Assembly (NCBI GenBank): GCA_948440265.1
Contig: CAOJOK010000014.1
Coordinates: forward strand, 1 to 45,902
Direction: 5' to 3'
Length of the DNA stretch: 45,902 nucleotides
Source: an uncultured Clostridia bacterium
GTDB taxonomy: Bacteria; Bacillota; Clostridia; Christensenellales; Pumilibacteraceae
Below, piece after piece: positions 15,447 to 23,972 of the stretch. Positions within the stretch are counted from its first letter, which is position 1; each line of letters begins with the position of its first letter. The translations under genes were made by a program, and so were the position numbers. The notes below the pieces were generated by a model. That model was not told where the DNA came from, did no database searches, and saw nothing but the letters and a program-made list of their open reading frames with translations.

Positions 15447-16205
15447 CTAATCTCTGCGGCGCATAAAGAACATTGCGAGTATGCGCAGAAAGTGGAGCGC
15501 GGACATCATAAAGCTTGCGATGTACGTCATTGCGGCGGCGGTAAGCACTTTTTTCGCGCCCTTCAATTCTTCGCCGCTCATATAGCCGTCGGACAGCACT
15601 CTGATTGCGCGCTTGCTGGCGTCGAACTCCGTGGGCAGAGTCACGAGCGAAAACAGCAGCGAACCGCCGAATATGACCAGTCCGATAATTATGAACACGT
15701 CGCCTATTATTCCGAACGTGCCCATAAATCCGAATATGACGCCTATTATGAAAAGCGGCCACAAAAACGTATTGGCGAAATTCAGTATCGGCACGAGCTT
15801 TGTGCGCAGTGTGGAAAACAGATATTTTTTCGAGTGCTGAACGGCGTGTCCCGCTTCGTGGCAAGCCACTCCGAGCGCCGCCACAGACGTCGAGCCGTAT
15901 ACCGATTCCGACAGCGAAAGCACCTTTGTGGAAGGGTTATAGTTATCGGTCAGATTGCCGCGTATCCTGACTATGGCAACGTCGGTCAGTCCTTCGCTGT
16001 CCAGCACTCTGCGCGCGGCTTCGGCGGCGGTCAGTCCCGTATTAGAGTCCACCTTGCTGTATTTGGCGAATGTGGAATTGACTTTGACATTGGCGACGAC
16101 GCCCACAATCAGAATGGGTATGAACAGCGCGGAGACGATTATATACATCAAATATGCATCGTATGCGCCCATTTCGGCAAAGACGTTTATACCTATCAAA
16201 AACAC
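15447..16205 (-). CDS. Membrane zinc metallopeptidase (YugP type)
   Basis: 252 residues from a GTG at 16205, chosen because AAAGGAGG lies eight bases upstream. A later ATG (16172) and an earlier frame start have no such site. One helix at about 14-36, then a soluble part with HEAGHAV (zinc-binding HExxH), then three helices around 150-230. This layout and VSLSESVYGSTSVAALGVACHEAGHA-type surroundings fit the YugP family of membrane zinc peptidases, whose substrates are unknown. The promoter is strong, with a leader of about 67 bases. It is a single-gene unit. Confidence 0.85.
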   Translation of the reverse strand: MFLIGINVFAEMGAYDAYLMYIIVSALFIPILIVGVVANVKVNSTFAKYSKVDSNTGLTAAEAARRVLDSEGLTDVAIVRIRGNLTDNYNPSTKVLSLSESVYGSTSVAALGVACHEAGHAVQHSKKYLFSTLRTKLVPILNFANTFLWPLFIIGVIFGFMGTFGIIGDVFIIIGLVIFGGSLLFSLVTLPTEFDASKRAIRVLSDGYMSGEELKGAKKVLTAAAMTYIASFMMSALHFLRILAMFFMRRRD

Positions 16206-16272
16206 GTCCCTACCCTCCTTTATCTCTCTGTCGGAAAAACCGAATAAGTCTTTATCGATTCTCCGCAAGACT

Positions 16273-16301
16273 ATTATATCCTTTACGCCGATTTTTGTCA
16301 A
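16273..16301 (-). promoter_or_regulatory. Promoter of the zinc peptidase gene
   Basis: TTGACA (16296-16301), 17-base spacer, TATAAT (16273-16278); a consensus promoter. Confidence 0.85.
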
Positions 16302-16407
16302 CGCTTGTTTCCGCATATTCGGGGTGTTCGACAAATTTCGTCAAACCGACACAATACTTTCGCAAAGGCGTTTATTTTCTTTCACCGTGCAAGGCAAACG
16401 ACATTCC

Positions 16408-16436
16408 TTGACTTTTAATCAAAAAAATGATACACT
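16408..16436 (+). promoter_or_regulatory. Promoter of the histidinol phosphatase gene
   Basis: TTGACT (16408-16413), 17-base spacer ending TGA (extended -10), TACACT (16431-16436). It is followed by CAGGAGA before the ATG at 16464. Confidence 0.75.
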
Positions 16437-16463
16437 CCAAAAAAACATTTCAGGAGAAGCATT

Positions 16464-17264
16464 ATGGTTGCGGACTGCCACACGCACTCGCTGTTTTCGC
16501 CCGACGGCACGCAAAGCGCAAGAGAGATAATCGAAACGGCTATCGAAAAAGGTCTGTCGCACATTGCGATTACCGACCACGCCGACCTTATGACGCCCGA
16601 CAACTTCACGGGCGTGGACGAAAAAAATATCGGCGCATACATAAGCGCGCTCACCGCGCTCAAAGAGGAATACAAAGGCAGAATCTACGTCTGCGTCGGG
16701 CTGGAAGTCGGATATACTCCGCAGTCCGAACAGGCGGCGAAGGCTTTGGTTTCGGGGCGGTATCCCGAATACGTCATCAACTCCGTTCATTACGTCCGCG
16801 GCAGCGACTGTTATTCGAAAGGGCATTTTATGGGTCAGGACAAGCTCACGTCTTACGGGTATTATCTCGACGCGGTCAAGCAGTCTTTGAACTGTGCGTA
16901 CCGCTATGACGCCGTCGGGCATTTCGGCTATATAGAGCGGTGTTCGCCGTTTGACGATTCCGAGATGACTTTCAAGGAGTTCTCGCGCCCCATAACGGAT
17001 ATATTCCGCACGATTATAGAGCGCGGCGTCATACTGGAAGTCAACACGTCGGTTTCGGGCGCGCCGTCTTCTTCCCTGCCGAGCGAAAAGCTTCTGAAAA
17101 TATATTACGATATGGGCGGCAGAAAAATAGCGACCTCGTCGGACGCGCACTTATGCCGCGATATAGGTCGCAATTTTCACCGCATACAGGATATGCTGAA
17201 AAAGATAGGTTTCGAATATCTGACCGTCAAACAGGACGGAAAGTTCAAAAAGTTAAAGTTTTAA
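16464..17264 (+). CDS. hisJ: Histidinol-phosphatase, PHP family
   Basis: 266 residues of the PHP metal-phosphatase fold. Metal ligands are visible as CHTHS (5-9), ITDHAD (35-40), GLEVGY, NSVHY and the terminal SSDAH. It is predicted to dephosphorylate L-histidinol phosphate, the penultimate stage of histidine synthesis. It stands next to hisF and hisH although on the opposite strand, which supports histidinol phosphatase over other PHP activities. The RBS is CAGGAGA. Its 3' end overlaps the 3' end of the convergent exonuclease gene by 12 bases with no terminator between them. Confidence 0.82.
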   Translation: MVADCHTHSLFSPDGTQSAREIIETAIEKGLSHIAITDHADLMTPDNFTGVDEKNIGAYISALTALKEEYKGRIYVCVGLEVGYTPQSEQAAKALVSGRYPEYVINSVHYVRGSDCYSKGHFMGQDKLTSYGYYLDAVKQSLNCAYRYDAVGHFGYIERCSPFDDSEMTFKEFSRPITDIFRTIIERGVILEVNTSVSGAPSSSLPSEKLLKIYYDMGGRKIATSSDAHLCRDIGRNFHRIQDMLKKIGFEYLTVKQDGKFKKLKF

Positions 17265-18506
17265 CTGTTCGGTCAGCTCCGAAAAAGTTATGAGCGACAC
17301 CTTTCCCGTGCCTTTCATTTTATTGTAGGTACGCACTTTCAAGTCGGAGTTCTGCGTATTCAATTCGCTTTCGTCTGCGACCACGAATATACATCTCGAA
17401 TCGGGCATTGCGCATATGCGCTTGCCCGTTTTCAGCAGTGCGGCGGCGGCGTCTTCGAACGCGTACAGTTTTTCCGCTTTCGCCGAGAAACAGTAATATT
17501 CGCCCCTTGCGCCCTTGACGGAGTATTTGCGCTTTAAATACTGCATAAAGGAGATGACTTCTCCGTCCGCCGTCGTCACCTTATTCGGGTGGAAGTCGAG
17601 CGCGTTTAAAACGCTTTGCGGCGCGCCGTATCTGCTTGCGAAGTCGCGCAGACGGCAGTGCCTTTTATCGCCCTCGATGAGCTGCGACGTCACTATTATA
17701 TCGGCTTTGTCTTCGTCGGGGACAGCCTTTGCTCCGCTTTGCAGTGCGAACTCCGCAAGGGAGTACAGATTCTGATTGCTCGACAGTTTCTGCTCGAACG
17801 CCACTCTTTTGCCGCTTAACGCGCCATTGCCGCGCGGCGTATTTCGAACCGCGTCGAACAGCGCGTTATGGTTCTCTATATGCTCTTTTGCCCGTGCCGT
17901 CATACAGTCGACTTCGCATTTTCTGACCAGACCGCCGCGCGCCTTTCCTATGTTAAGCGCGCCTTTTTCCACGAGCGAATCAAGGTCGGTTTCGTACCGT
18001 TCCAGCATACATTTCAGGGCTTTCAAAGTTGCCGTCGCGTCCTCTTTCGGGTTGTGCGCGTCGAACTCTATTTCGAAGGTTTCGGCAAGCGTTTTGAGCC
18101 CCACCTGCGCGTACTCTCCTTTCAAAGCCCCGTAAACGGCGTTTGTGTCTATGAAATCGAAATCGGGATATTTCATACCGTACAGCGAACACGCCTTAAA
18201 CAGCATCTTTATATCGTTGTCCACGGCGTGTCCGACAATCAGCGTGTCGGCGTCGATAAGCTCTATGAGCGGCTTGGACGCGACGTCGAACTTGGGCAGG
18301 TTTTTCAAGTCCCTGTATGTGAACGGGAACTTCAATTCCTTGCCCACCATTTTATGCCTTGTCGCAGGGTTCACCCTTATATCGATATACGAAAGCGGCC
18401 GCATAGAACTGTCGGACACAACGGCGCCTATCCAGCATATCGAATAGTACTTCATAGAATTATACAGCTCAAAATCGAGCGAAAGTATTTTATTGTACTT
18501 TTTCAT
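17253..18506 (-). CDS. DEDDh exonuclease with BRCT-like C-terminal repeats
   Basis: 417 residues from ATG at 18506; a TTG four codons earlier lies inside the hisF stop region and is less likely. Residues 1-165 form a DnaQ-type exonuclease: Exo I as LSLDFEL, Exo II as GHAVDND, Exo III as HNPKEDA. The four acidic residues and the His are present, so 3'-5' exonuclease activity is expected. Two later segments (about 225-275 and 330-415) have the GKxxxF...LAEFALQSGAK...ADIIVTS pattern of BRCT modules; the second fits less clearly. Exonuclease plus BRCT occurs in epsilon-like DNA repair or proofreading proteins. It follows hisF by eight bases, an odd partner for histidine synthesis. Confidence 0.75.
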   Translation of the reverse strand: MKKYNKILSLDFELYNSMKYYSICWIGAVVSDSSMRPLSYIDIRVNPATRHKMVGKELKFPFTYRDLKNLPKFDVASKPLIELIDADTLIVGHAVDNDIKMLFKACSLYGMKYPDFDFIDTNAVYGALKGEYAQVGLKTLAETFEIEFDAHNPKEDATATLKALKCMLERYETDLDSLVEKGALNIGKARGGLVRKCEVDCMTARAKEHIENHNALFDAVRNTPRGNGALSGKRVAFEQKLSSNQNLYSLAEFALQSGAKAVPDEDKADIIVTSQLIEGDKRHCRLRDFASRYGAPQSVLNALDFHPNKVTTADGEVISFMQYLKRKYSVKGARGEYYCFSAKAEKLYAFEDAAAALLKTGKRICAMPDSRCIFVVADESELNTQNSDLKVRTYNKMKGTGKVSLITFSELTEQLKL

Positions 18507-18514
18507 CGGTTCTC

Positions 18515-19270
18515 TCAAATTCTGACGGGCACTCCTTTGTCTTTCAAGTATATCTTCAATTCGCGTATATCGAGCTCCTTATAATGAAACAGCGACGCCG
18601 CCAGAGCCGCGCTTGCGCCTGCCTTGAACGCCTGCGAAAAATGTTCCTTTTTTCCCGCGCCGCCGCTGGCAATCACGGGCACGTCCACAGCCGCGGTCAC
18701 CTGCTTCAACAGCGGTATGCCGTAGCCGTTTTTCGTTCCGTCGTTGTCTATACCGGTCAGCAGAATTTCGCCTGCGCCCAATCTCACGCCTTCCTTTATC
18801 CATTCGACGGCGTCCATACCCGTCCTGTATCTGCCGCCGCCCGTACAGACTTCGTACCTGTCTTTGCCGACCTTTAACGCGTCCACGGCAAGCACGACGC
18901 ACTGCGAGCCGAATATTTCGCTCAACTCGCCAATCAGCTCTCTGTTTTTCACCGCCGCCGTATTCACGGATATTTTATCCGCGCCTGCGCGAAGTATCTT
19001 TCTCGCGTCGTCCGCGCTCTTTATTCCGCCGCCGACGGTCAGCGGTATGAACACGTTTTTCGCCACGCGCTCCACCATATCGGCGACGGTGGCGGCATTG
19101 TTTACGGTCGCGGTTATGTCGAGAAACACGAGCTCGTCCGCGCCGAGCTTTTCATACATAACGGCATTTTCAACGGGGTCGCCCGCGTCGCGCAGGTCGA
19201 CGAAGTTGACGCCCTTGACGACGCGGCCGTCCTTGACGTCGAGGCAAGGAATTATTCTTTTCGCGTTCAC
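18515..19270 (-). CDS. hisF: Imidazole glycerol phosphate synthase, cyclase subunit
   Basis: 251 residues, a full-length HisF (beta/alpha)8 barrel. Catalytic Asp residues lie in IPCLDVKDG and in VLAVDALK; phosphate-binding loops are TVGGGIKS and ASGGAG. With HisH it makes imidazole glycerol phosphate and AICAR. Start: the GTG at 19270 overlaps the hisH stop (GTGA), with GAGGCGGTG upstream. Longer frames starting further upstream run inside hisH and encode no family sequence. It is in an operon hisH-hisF-exonuclease. No other histidine synthesis gene except hisJ lies in the window. Confidence 0.93.
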   Translation of the reverse strand: MNAKRIIPCLDVKDGRVVKGVNFVDLRDAGDPVENAVMYEKLGADELVFLDITATVNNAATVADMVERVAKNVFIPLTVGGGIKSADDARKILRAGADKISVNTAAVKNRELIGELSEIFGSQCVVLAVDALKVGKDRYEVCTGGGRYRTGMDAVEWIKEGVRLGAGEILLTGIDNDGTKNGYGIPLLKQVTAAVDVPVIASGGAGKKEHFSQAFKAGASAALAASLFHYKELDIRELKIYLKDKGVPVRI

Positions 19271-19869
19271 TCTTTCACCGCCTCTATCAGTGTTTTCAAA
19301 AGCCGCAGTCCGTTTTCTCCGCTCTTTTCGGGGTGGAACTGGCACGCCGCCGTTCTGCCCTTTTTGACGGCGCAGACGAATTTTCCGCCGTAATCGGCTT
19401 CGGCGGCAACGACGTCAGCGGCGGTATTAAGCACGGCATAGCTGTGCACGAAATAAAAAAATTCATTGTCGAACGGTCGGAAAACGTCCTGTTTCGCGCT
19501 TATATCCGTCCAGCCGACGTGCGGCACTTTCAGTCCGTCGCCCCTGATTTTTTCCGCCTTTCCGCAGAAAAAGCCGAGTCCCGATACGTTCGGCGATTCT
19601 TCGCTTTCTTCGAACATAAGCTGCATTCCGAGACAGATTCCGAGCGTGGGTTTATCTGCGGCAAAGCGTGCTTTCAACGCCTGCGCAAGTCCCTTTTTTT
19701 CCAGCTTTTGCACCGCGACGCCGAAAGAGCCTACTCCCGGAAGCAGTGCGATATCGGCTTTTTCCGCCGCTTCGGGGTCGCTTGTCAAAAAAGCCTGCTC
19801 GTCTATGCGGCAGAGCGCGTTTTGTATCGAGCGGATATTTCCTGCGTCATAGTCGATTACTGCAATCAT
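19267..19869 (-). CDS. hisH: Imidazole glycerol phosphate synthase, glutamine amidotransferase subunit
   Basis: 200 residues of the class I glutamine amidotransferase fold. Nucleophile Cys79 in GICLGMQ, His179 and Glu181 in HPEKS, and LPGVGSFG complete the active site. It supplies ammonia to HisF. The start ATG at 19869 begins the conserved [11 protein letters not shown]. There is no Shine-Dalgarno site; the TATAAT box ends seven bases before the ATG, so the transcript should begin at or one base before the start codon (leaderless). It is divergent from lgt. Confidence 0.93.
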   Translation of the reverse strand: MIAVIDYDAGNIRSIQNALCRIDEQAFLTSDPEAAEKADIALLPGVGSFGVAVQKLEKKGLAQALKARFAADKPTLGICLGMQLMFEESEESPNVSGLGFFCGKAEKIRGDGLKVPHVGWTDISAKQDVFRPFDNEFFYFVHSYAVLNTAADVVAAEADYGGKFVCAVKKGRTAACQFHPEKSGENGLRLLKTLIEAVKE

Positions 19870-19876
19870 ATTGCAT

Positions 19877-19906
19877 ATTATACAATAAAACACGCAGGCA
19901 AGTCAA
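19877..19906 (-). promoter_or_regulatory. Leaderless promoter of hisH
   Basis: TTGACT (19901-19906), 18-base spacer, TATAAT (19877-19882). Seven bases separate the -10 box from the ATG. Confidence 0.8.
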
Positions 19907-19937
19907 TCGGTTGGCGGCGCAACGTCTCTTTACTTTG

Positions 19938-19966
19938 TTGACAAACGGGCGGCGTTGTGGTATTAT
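19938..19966 (+). promoter_or_regulatory. Leaderless promoter of lgt
   Basis: TTGACA (19938-19943), 17-base spacer ending TGG (extended -10), TATTAT (19961-19966). The ATG at 19973 is the seventh base after the -10 box, the usual transcription start. Confidence 0.85.
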
Positions 19967-19972
19967 GAAAGT

Positions 19973-20944
19973 ATGCACAGGATTTTATTCGAGATAGGCG
20001 ATTTGACCGTTTACACATACGGATTCTGCATTGCGCTGGGACTCATCGGCGCGGTTCTGCTTTTTTGGTTGCTTTCCAAAAAGTTCAAGCTCGGGGAAAA
20101 GTCGTTCAACTTTTACTCGACCGCGGTTCTGATTTCCATTGTTATCGGCTTTCTGTTCGCCATACTCTTTCAGGCGGTTTACGACTGGATTGAGAGCGGT
20201 TTCAAAAAGTTCACTCTGCTCGAAACGGGTATGACGTTTATGGGCGGTCTTATCGGCGGCGTCGGCGTGTTCCTTTTAATCACCGCGTTTTTTGCCAAGC
20301 CCGACGTCAAAAAGGACTTTTGGAAAACCGCCAATCTTATGGCGCCCTGTATTCCTCTGGCGCACGGGTTCGGACGTATCGGCTGTTTCTTCGGCGGTTG
20401 CTGTTACGGCAAGGTGTCCGACTCCCCCATTGCTATGATTTTCCCCGGCATTACGACGCAGCCCGTTCTGCCCACGCAGTTGTTCGAAGCGGCGTTCCTG
20501 TTTATTCTGACCGCCGTGCTTTTGGTGCTTTTATTCAAGTTCAAGCGCATAGATTTACAGCTTATAACCTATCTCGGCGCGTACGCCGTATGGCGGTTCA
20601 TAATCGAATATTTCCGCGGCGACCACCGCGGCTCGTTTATCCCCGGTCTTACGCCGTCGCAGTTCCAATCCATACTTATGCTGTTTGCCGCCGCCGCGTT
20701 AGCCTTCTATATCTTCTATTTCGACAGAGTGCCGTTCTACGGCAAACAGAAAGTCGGAAGAAAGTTCCGCTTTATCGCTTTGGAAGAAGTCGGCGCTCCA
20801 GCGTCGGAGACCGAAATCGAGAGCGGCGAAACCGCAGGCGATGCGGACGGCGAAGGTTTTGACACGGAGGACGGGTTGGACGAAAAAAGCGAACCTGCTT
20901 CTACGCAAAACATAGAGAGCGGCGACAATCCGACCTGCAAGTAA
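19973..20944 (+). CDS. lgt: Prolipoprotein diacylglyceryl transferase
   Basis: 323 residues, multi-pass membrane enzyme that transfers diacylglycerol from phosphatidylglycerol to the lipobox Cys of prolipoproteins. The family signature HGFGRIGCFFGGCCYG (about 130-145) is intact, with several helices around it and the AYAVWRFIIEYFRGD motif near 215-228. The ATG at 19973 is preferred over an upstream TTG at 19955 which lies inside the promoter. The last 60 residues are an acidic, Ser/Glu/Asp-rich cytoplasmic tail, longer than the core enzyme needs. The mRNA is predicted leaderless. A terminator follows. Confidence 0.95.
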   Translation: MHRILFEIGDLTVYTYGFCIALGLIGAVLLFWLLSKKFKLGEKSFNFYSTAVLISIVIGFLFAILFQAVYDWIESGFKKFTLLETGMTFMGGLIGGVGVFLLITAFFAKPDVKKDFWKTANLMAPCIPLAHGFGRIGCFFGGCCYGKVSDSPIAMIFPGITTQPVLPTQLFEAAFLFILTAVLLVLLFKFKRIDLQLITYLGAYAVWRFIIEYFRGDHRGSFIPGLTPSQFQSILMLFAAAALAFYIFYFDRVPFYGKQKVGRKFRFIALEEVGAPASETEIESGETAGDADGEGFDTEDGLDEKSEPASTQNIESGDNPTCK

Positions 20945-20975
20945 ACGCAGACGTCACTTACGAAATACAAAATAC

Positions 20976-21007
20976 AAAGCGCGAAGATTGTGTCTCCGCG
21001 CTTTTTT
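20976..21007. terminator. Terminator between lgt and the FtsK-gamma-like gene
   Basis: AAAGCGCG and CGCGCTTT (20976-20983, 20997-21004) with a 13-base loop, followed by TTTTTT on the plus strand. The minus strand also has T-rich sequence after it, so it may serve both converging genes. Confidence 0.8.
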
Positions 21008-21027
21008 CGTTCGATTATGCAGATTTC

Positions 21028-21339
21028 TTATACGCCTTCCCCGAAAATCGCATTGTAGAGTTTGGCGTTCACGAGCACCTTATATTCGCCGCCGTACGGC
21101 TCGACGAACTTCAAAGAAGCCATTTGTTCGAGCAATTTATGCGCTCTGTCCGTGCCTATTCCGAAGCGGCGCTGCAGCCACTGCACGTTCATCGTTTTCG
21201 CCCACTCGTTTATCGCCGTGCGTGCGGCAAGTTTTATGAGATTGTCGTAAGGCTCGCCCGTGATATTTTCCGCACTGTTTTCGGCGGCTTTATCCGCGAC
21301 CTTTTTATTCTCCGTTATATCCGCCTTGCCGTCGTTCAT
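21028..21339 (-). CDS. Orphan FtsK-gamma-like winged-helix protein
   Basis: 103 residues from ATG at 21339, which overlaps the stop of the upstream kinase gene (ATGA). The first 40 residues are acidic, Lys- and Ala-rich linker. Residues about 45-100 (WAKTMNVQWLQRRFGIGTDR, then AHKLLEQM and FVEPYGGEYKVLVN) match the DNA-reading gamma domain of the FtsK/SpoIIIE translocase, which recognises polar chromosome sequences. The motor domain is absent and no motor gene lies nearby. A stand-alone regulator or DNA-binding adaptor is possible. Function not known. Confidence 0.7.
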   Translation of the reverse strand: MNDGKADITENKKVADKAAENSAENITGEPYDNLIKLAARTAINEWAKTMNVQWLQRRFGIGTDRAHKLLEQMASLKFVEPYGGEYKVLVNAKLYNAIFGEGV

Positions 21340-22169
21340 TGTCCTTTCTCCCGTCTGCCGACCTTGATTACCGTGCGCGGCGCTCTGCCGCCGAGTATGT
21401 CGTTCAAGTCGTACTTTGCGCTTGCGATTATGACTTCGGTGCCGTTTTTGACGCACGGCTTTATGTATTCGAGTTTTGCCGCCGCTCCGCCTGCACCCGA
21501 GCGCGACGAGCCCTTACAGCGCGTCTTTATTTCGTCTATCTTCTTTATCACTTCTTCCGCGCTGTCGCCGTCTATGCGCTCTATGAGCGAGCCTTTCTCT
21601 TTGACGTCATAATATATTCCGTCCAGCGTGGATAAAATCAGCAGTTTCTCGGCGTTTACGAGGCAGGCAATCTGCCCTGCCGTTTCGTCGTTGTCCACAA
21701 GCTCCACCGCCTTTGCGCCCTGTTCGCGCAGTCTGCGTATTTCCATTTTGCGGTTTTCTTCCACGGACACGGCGTCGTTGTAATTGACTATCGCAACGGC
21801 GTTCTGCTTTGCCGTGCGCAGCAGCATTTGCTTTATGTGCTCGCGCTTCACTTCGTCGTTGAAATGCTGATGTTCGACGAGCAGCTGTCTGACCGAGTAG
21901 CGTTCGTCTATAAACGTGCGGTAAGTCTGCATAAGCACGGTCTGACCCTGCGCGGCATAGTCGGTCTTTATCTCGTCGGGGTCGCCGACAAGCTCGCAGC
22001 CGTTGCGGCGGATATAGTCTAATCTACCTATCTCCGTTGCGCCCGACGTCACCCACACCATACCCGGTTTAAGTTGTCTGCCTATTCGCGCAAACTTATT
22101 GTAGTCTATGTCGTCGCGCTCTATTAGCGCCATAGAACCTATTTTGCCTACCAATTCTATTCTGTCCAT
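21336..22169 (-). CDS. Amino acid kinase family protein, glutamate 5-kinase-like
   Basis: 277 residues of the carbamate-kinase-like fold. LVGKIGSMALI (6-16) is the N-terminal ATP site, VTSGATEIG (40-48) corresponds to the SGA loop, NYNDAVS to the substrate motif and LLILSTLDGIYY to the second nucleotide segment. It has no PUA domain and no proA gene nearby. The SGA loop and central part differ from typical ProB, so the substrate is not certain. It lies 11 bases after hprK and overlaps the next gene by four bases. Good Shine-Dalgarno AAAGGACG. Confidence 0.6.
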   Translation of the reverse strand: MDRIELVGKIGSMALIERDDIDYNKFARIGRQLKPGMVWVTSGATEIGRLDYIRRNGCELVGDPDEIKTDYAAQGQTVLMQTYRTFIDERYSVRQLLVEHQHFNDEVKREHIKQMLLRTAKQNAVAIVNYNDAVSVEENRKMEIRRLREQGAKAVELVDNDETAGQIACLVNAEKLLILSTLDGIYYDVKEKGSLIERIDGDSAEEVIKKIDEIKTRCKGSSRSGAGGAAAKLEYIKPCVKNGTEVIIASAKYDLNDILGGRAPRTVIKVGRREKGQ

Positions 22170-22180
22170 TTCGGCGTCCT

Positions 22181-23137
22181 TTAAATGTCGTCTTCGGGCT
22201 TTGTCTTTCTCCGCTGTTCGAGTTCCGCCAGCGCGTCATAGCCCATATCTTTCAGGCGGTGGTTTCTTGCGGCGACTTCTATTATCGCGGCAAGGTTTCT
22301 GCCCGATTTGACGGGTATGGTATACATAGGCACGTCCATACCGAGAATATTGTATTTTTCCGTTTCGCCGCCCAAGCGGTTGTACTGCTTTTCATAGTCC
22401 CAATTTTCCAGCTTTACGACCATATCGACGGACTGGGAAAAACGCACCGCGCCCGTGCCGTACATCTGGCGCACGTCCACTATGCCTATGCCGCGTACTT
22501 CCATCATATATCTTATGACGGACGGCGACGAACCGACCAATTTATCCGACACGCGCTTTATGCACACGGCGTCGTCGGCGACAAGACGGTGATTTCTCTG
22601 AATGAGTTCGAGCGCCGTTTCGCTTTTGCCAATCGACGACTTTCCAATCATAAGCACGCCCACGCCGTACAAGTCCAGCATTACGCCGTGAATTACTATT
22701 CTCGGCGCAAGCAGTTCGTTTAAGAATATGGACAGCTCGTTTATTATCATCGTGGAGCGCGAACGGCTTTTGAAAACGGCTCTGCCGTACTTCTTTGCGC
22801 AGACGCTTATCTCTTCGCAGGGCTCGCAGCCGCCCGACACGACAAGGCAGGGAAAGTCGTATTTGAACAGTCTTTCCACCGACTCCATACGCTTTTTCGG
22901 CGGCAGTTGATTTAAATATGCCGTTTCCATTTCGCCGAGCACCTGCACGCGGTCTTTGCCGAAATGCTCGAAATAGCCTGCAAGCTGCAATCCCGGTCTG
23001 TTTATGTTAAACGTCGCCATATGCATTTTGCCGCTTCCGCGGTGCAGGATTTCGAGATTGAGTTTTGCGGCGAACTCGTCCACGCCTATATCGGTTTCGT
23101 TCTCTTCCAATTCTTCGTCGGTTATTCCCTTACCCAT
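22181..23137 (-). CDS. hprK: HPr kinase/phosphorylase
   Basis: 318 residues. Residues 1-130 form the N-terminal domain; the catalytic half has IHGVMLDLYGVGVLMIG with the conserved His, P-loop GKSSIGKS (about 164-171) and the family signature MEVRGIGIVDVRQ. The enzyme phosphorylates HPr on Ser46 according to glycolytic intermediates and controls carbon catabolite repression and sugar uptake in Bacillota. It is the second gene of an operon headed by a Cof-type phosphatase (13-base gap). In many Bacillota hprK is close to lgt; here lgt lies on the far side of the two small genes and on the other strand. Confidence 0.93.
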   Translation of the reverse strand: MGKGITDEELEENETDIGVDEFAAKLNLEILHRGSGKMHMATFNINRPGLQLAGYFEHFGKDRVQVLGEMETAYLNQLPPKKRMESVERLFKYDFPCLVVSGGCEPCEEISVCAKKYGRAVFKSRSRSTMIINELSIFLNELLAPRIVIHGVMLDLYGVGVLMIGKSSIGKSETALELIQRNHRLVADDAVCIKRVSDKLVGSSPSVIRYMMEVRGIGIVDVRQMYGTGAVRFSQSVDMVVKLENWDYEKQYNRLGGETEKYNILGMDVPMYTIPVKSGRNLAAIIEVAARNHRLKDMGYDALAELEQRRKTKPEDDI

Positions 23138-23150
23138 CGCCCTTCTCCTT

Positions 23151-23966
23151 TCAGAAACAATACTTTACAATGGTCTTTGCCACGCCGTCCAAATCGTTGC
23201 TCGGCGCGACGGCGTCTGCGCGGTCTTTCAATTCCTTGCGCGCGTTGTCCATTGCCACGCCCAAGCCTGCCGCTTCTATCATAGTCCTGTCGTTCATCTC
23301 GTCGCCGAACGACATTGTTTCTTCTATCTTCACGTTCAGAAGTTCGGCTATCTTCTTCAAACCGTTGCCCTTGCCCGCGCCGCTGTTTATGCACTCGAAA
23401 AAGTACGGTCCCGACGTGAAAATCTCCACACCCGTGCGACCCTGCGCCGCTATTTCCGCGCCGTATCTCGTCTTTTCCTTATCGTCGGTTATGGCAAGAA
23501 TCTTTATGAAGTCGTCGCGCTCGGACTGCTCCAAAAACTCGGAGACGTTGCCCACGAAGTTCATACCCACGCCTGCAAGCCTTGTGTAAAGCTCGGTGAA
23601 CATATTCGGCGCGCTGCTGAAAATTTCGCCCTTTGTGTAGACGTGATGATACACGCCGCGTTTTTCGCACTCCTTGGAAAACCAGAGCGCCGTCTCTCTG
23701 CCGATGCCTTTTTCGTAAAGCACGCGTCCCGTCAGATTCTCTTCAATGACCGAGCCTTGCAGTCCGAGCAGAGGTATGTCCCTGTGCGTCAAGCCGGCTT
23801 CGTCCAGATGCGTGCGAAGCGACGCTATGCTCCTGCCCGACGACAGTGTGAAAATGCCGCCGCGTTTGAAATATTCTTCTATTACTTCCTTGGAATATTC
23901 CGATACGGTATTGTCGCTTCTGCAAAGCGTTCCGTCGAAATCCGATACGATTAGTTTGTATTTCAT
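23151..23966 (-). CDS. Cof-type HAD-superfamily hydrolase
   Basis: 271 residues, Cof/type IIB HAD phosphatase. Motif I is SDFDGTL with nucleophile Asp and the following Asp; motif II is LSSGRSI; motif III/IV includes GDEMNDRTMIEAAG. Substrates of this family are sugar phosphates, flavin or pyridoxal phosphates and are not readable from sequence. The ATG at 23966 is the seventh base after the -10 box and there is no Shine-Dalgarno site, so the mRNA is predicted leaderless. The -35 box overlaps the uvrC stop codon. First gene of the operon with hprK, the kinase and the FtsK-gamma-like gene. Confidence 0.88.
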   Translation of the reverse strand: MKYKLIVSDFDGTLCRSDNTVSEYSKEVIEEYFKRGGIFTLSSGRSIASLRTHLDEAGLTHRDIPLLGLQGSVIEENLTGRVLYEKGIGRETALWFSKECEKRGVYHHVYTKGEIFSSAPNMFTELYTRLAGVGMNFVGNVSEFLEQSERDDFIKILAITDDKEKTRYGAEIAAQGRTGVEIFTSGPYFFECINSGAGKGNGLKKIAELLNVKIEETMSFGDEMNDRTMIEAAGLGVAMDNARKELKDRADAVAPSNDLDGVAKTIVKYCF

Positions 23967-23972
23967 AGCGCA

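Noticed and set aside
19271-19345. N-terminal extension of hisF
   Set aside because: It lies inside hisH in another frame; HisF proteins begin at the residues encoded from 19270.
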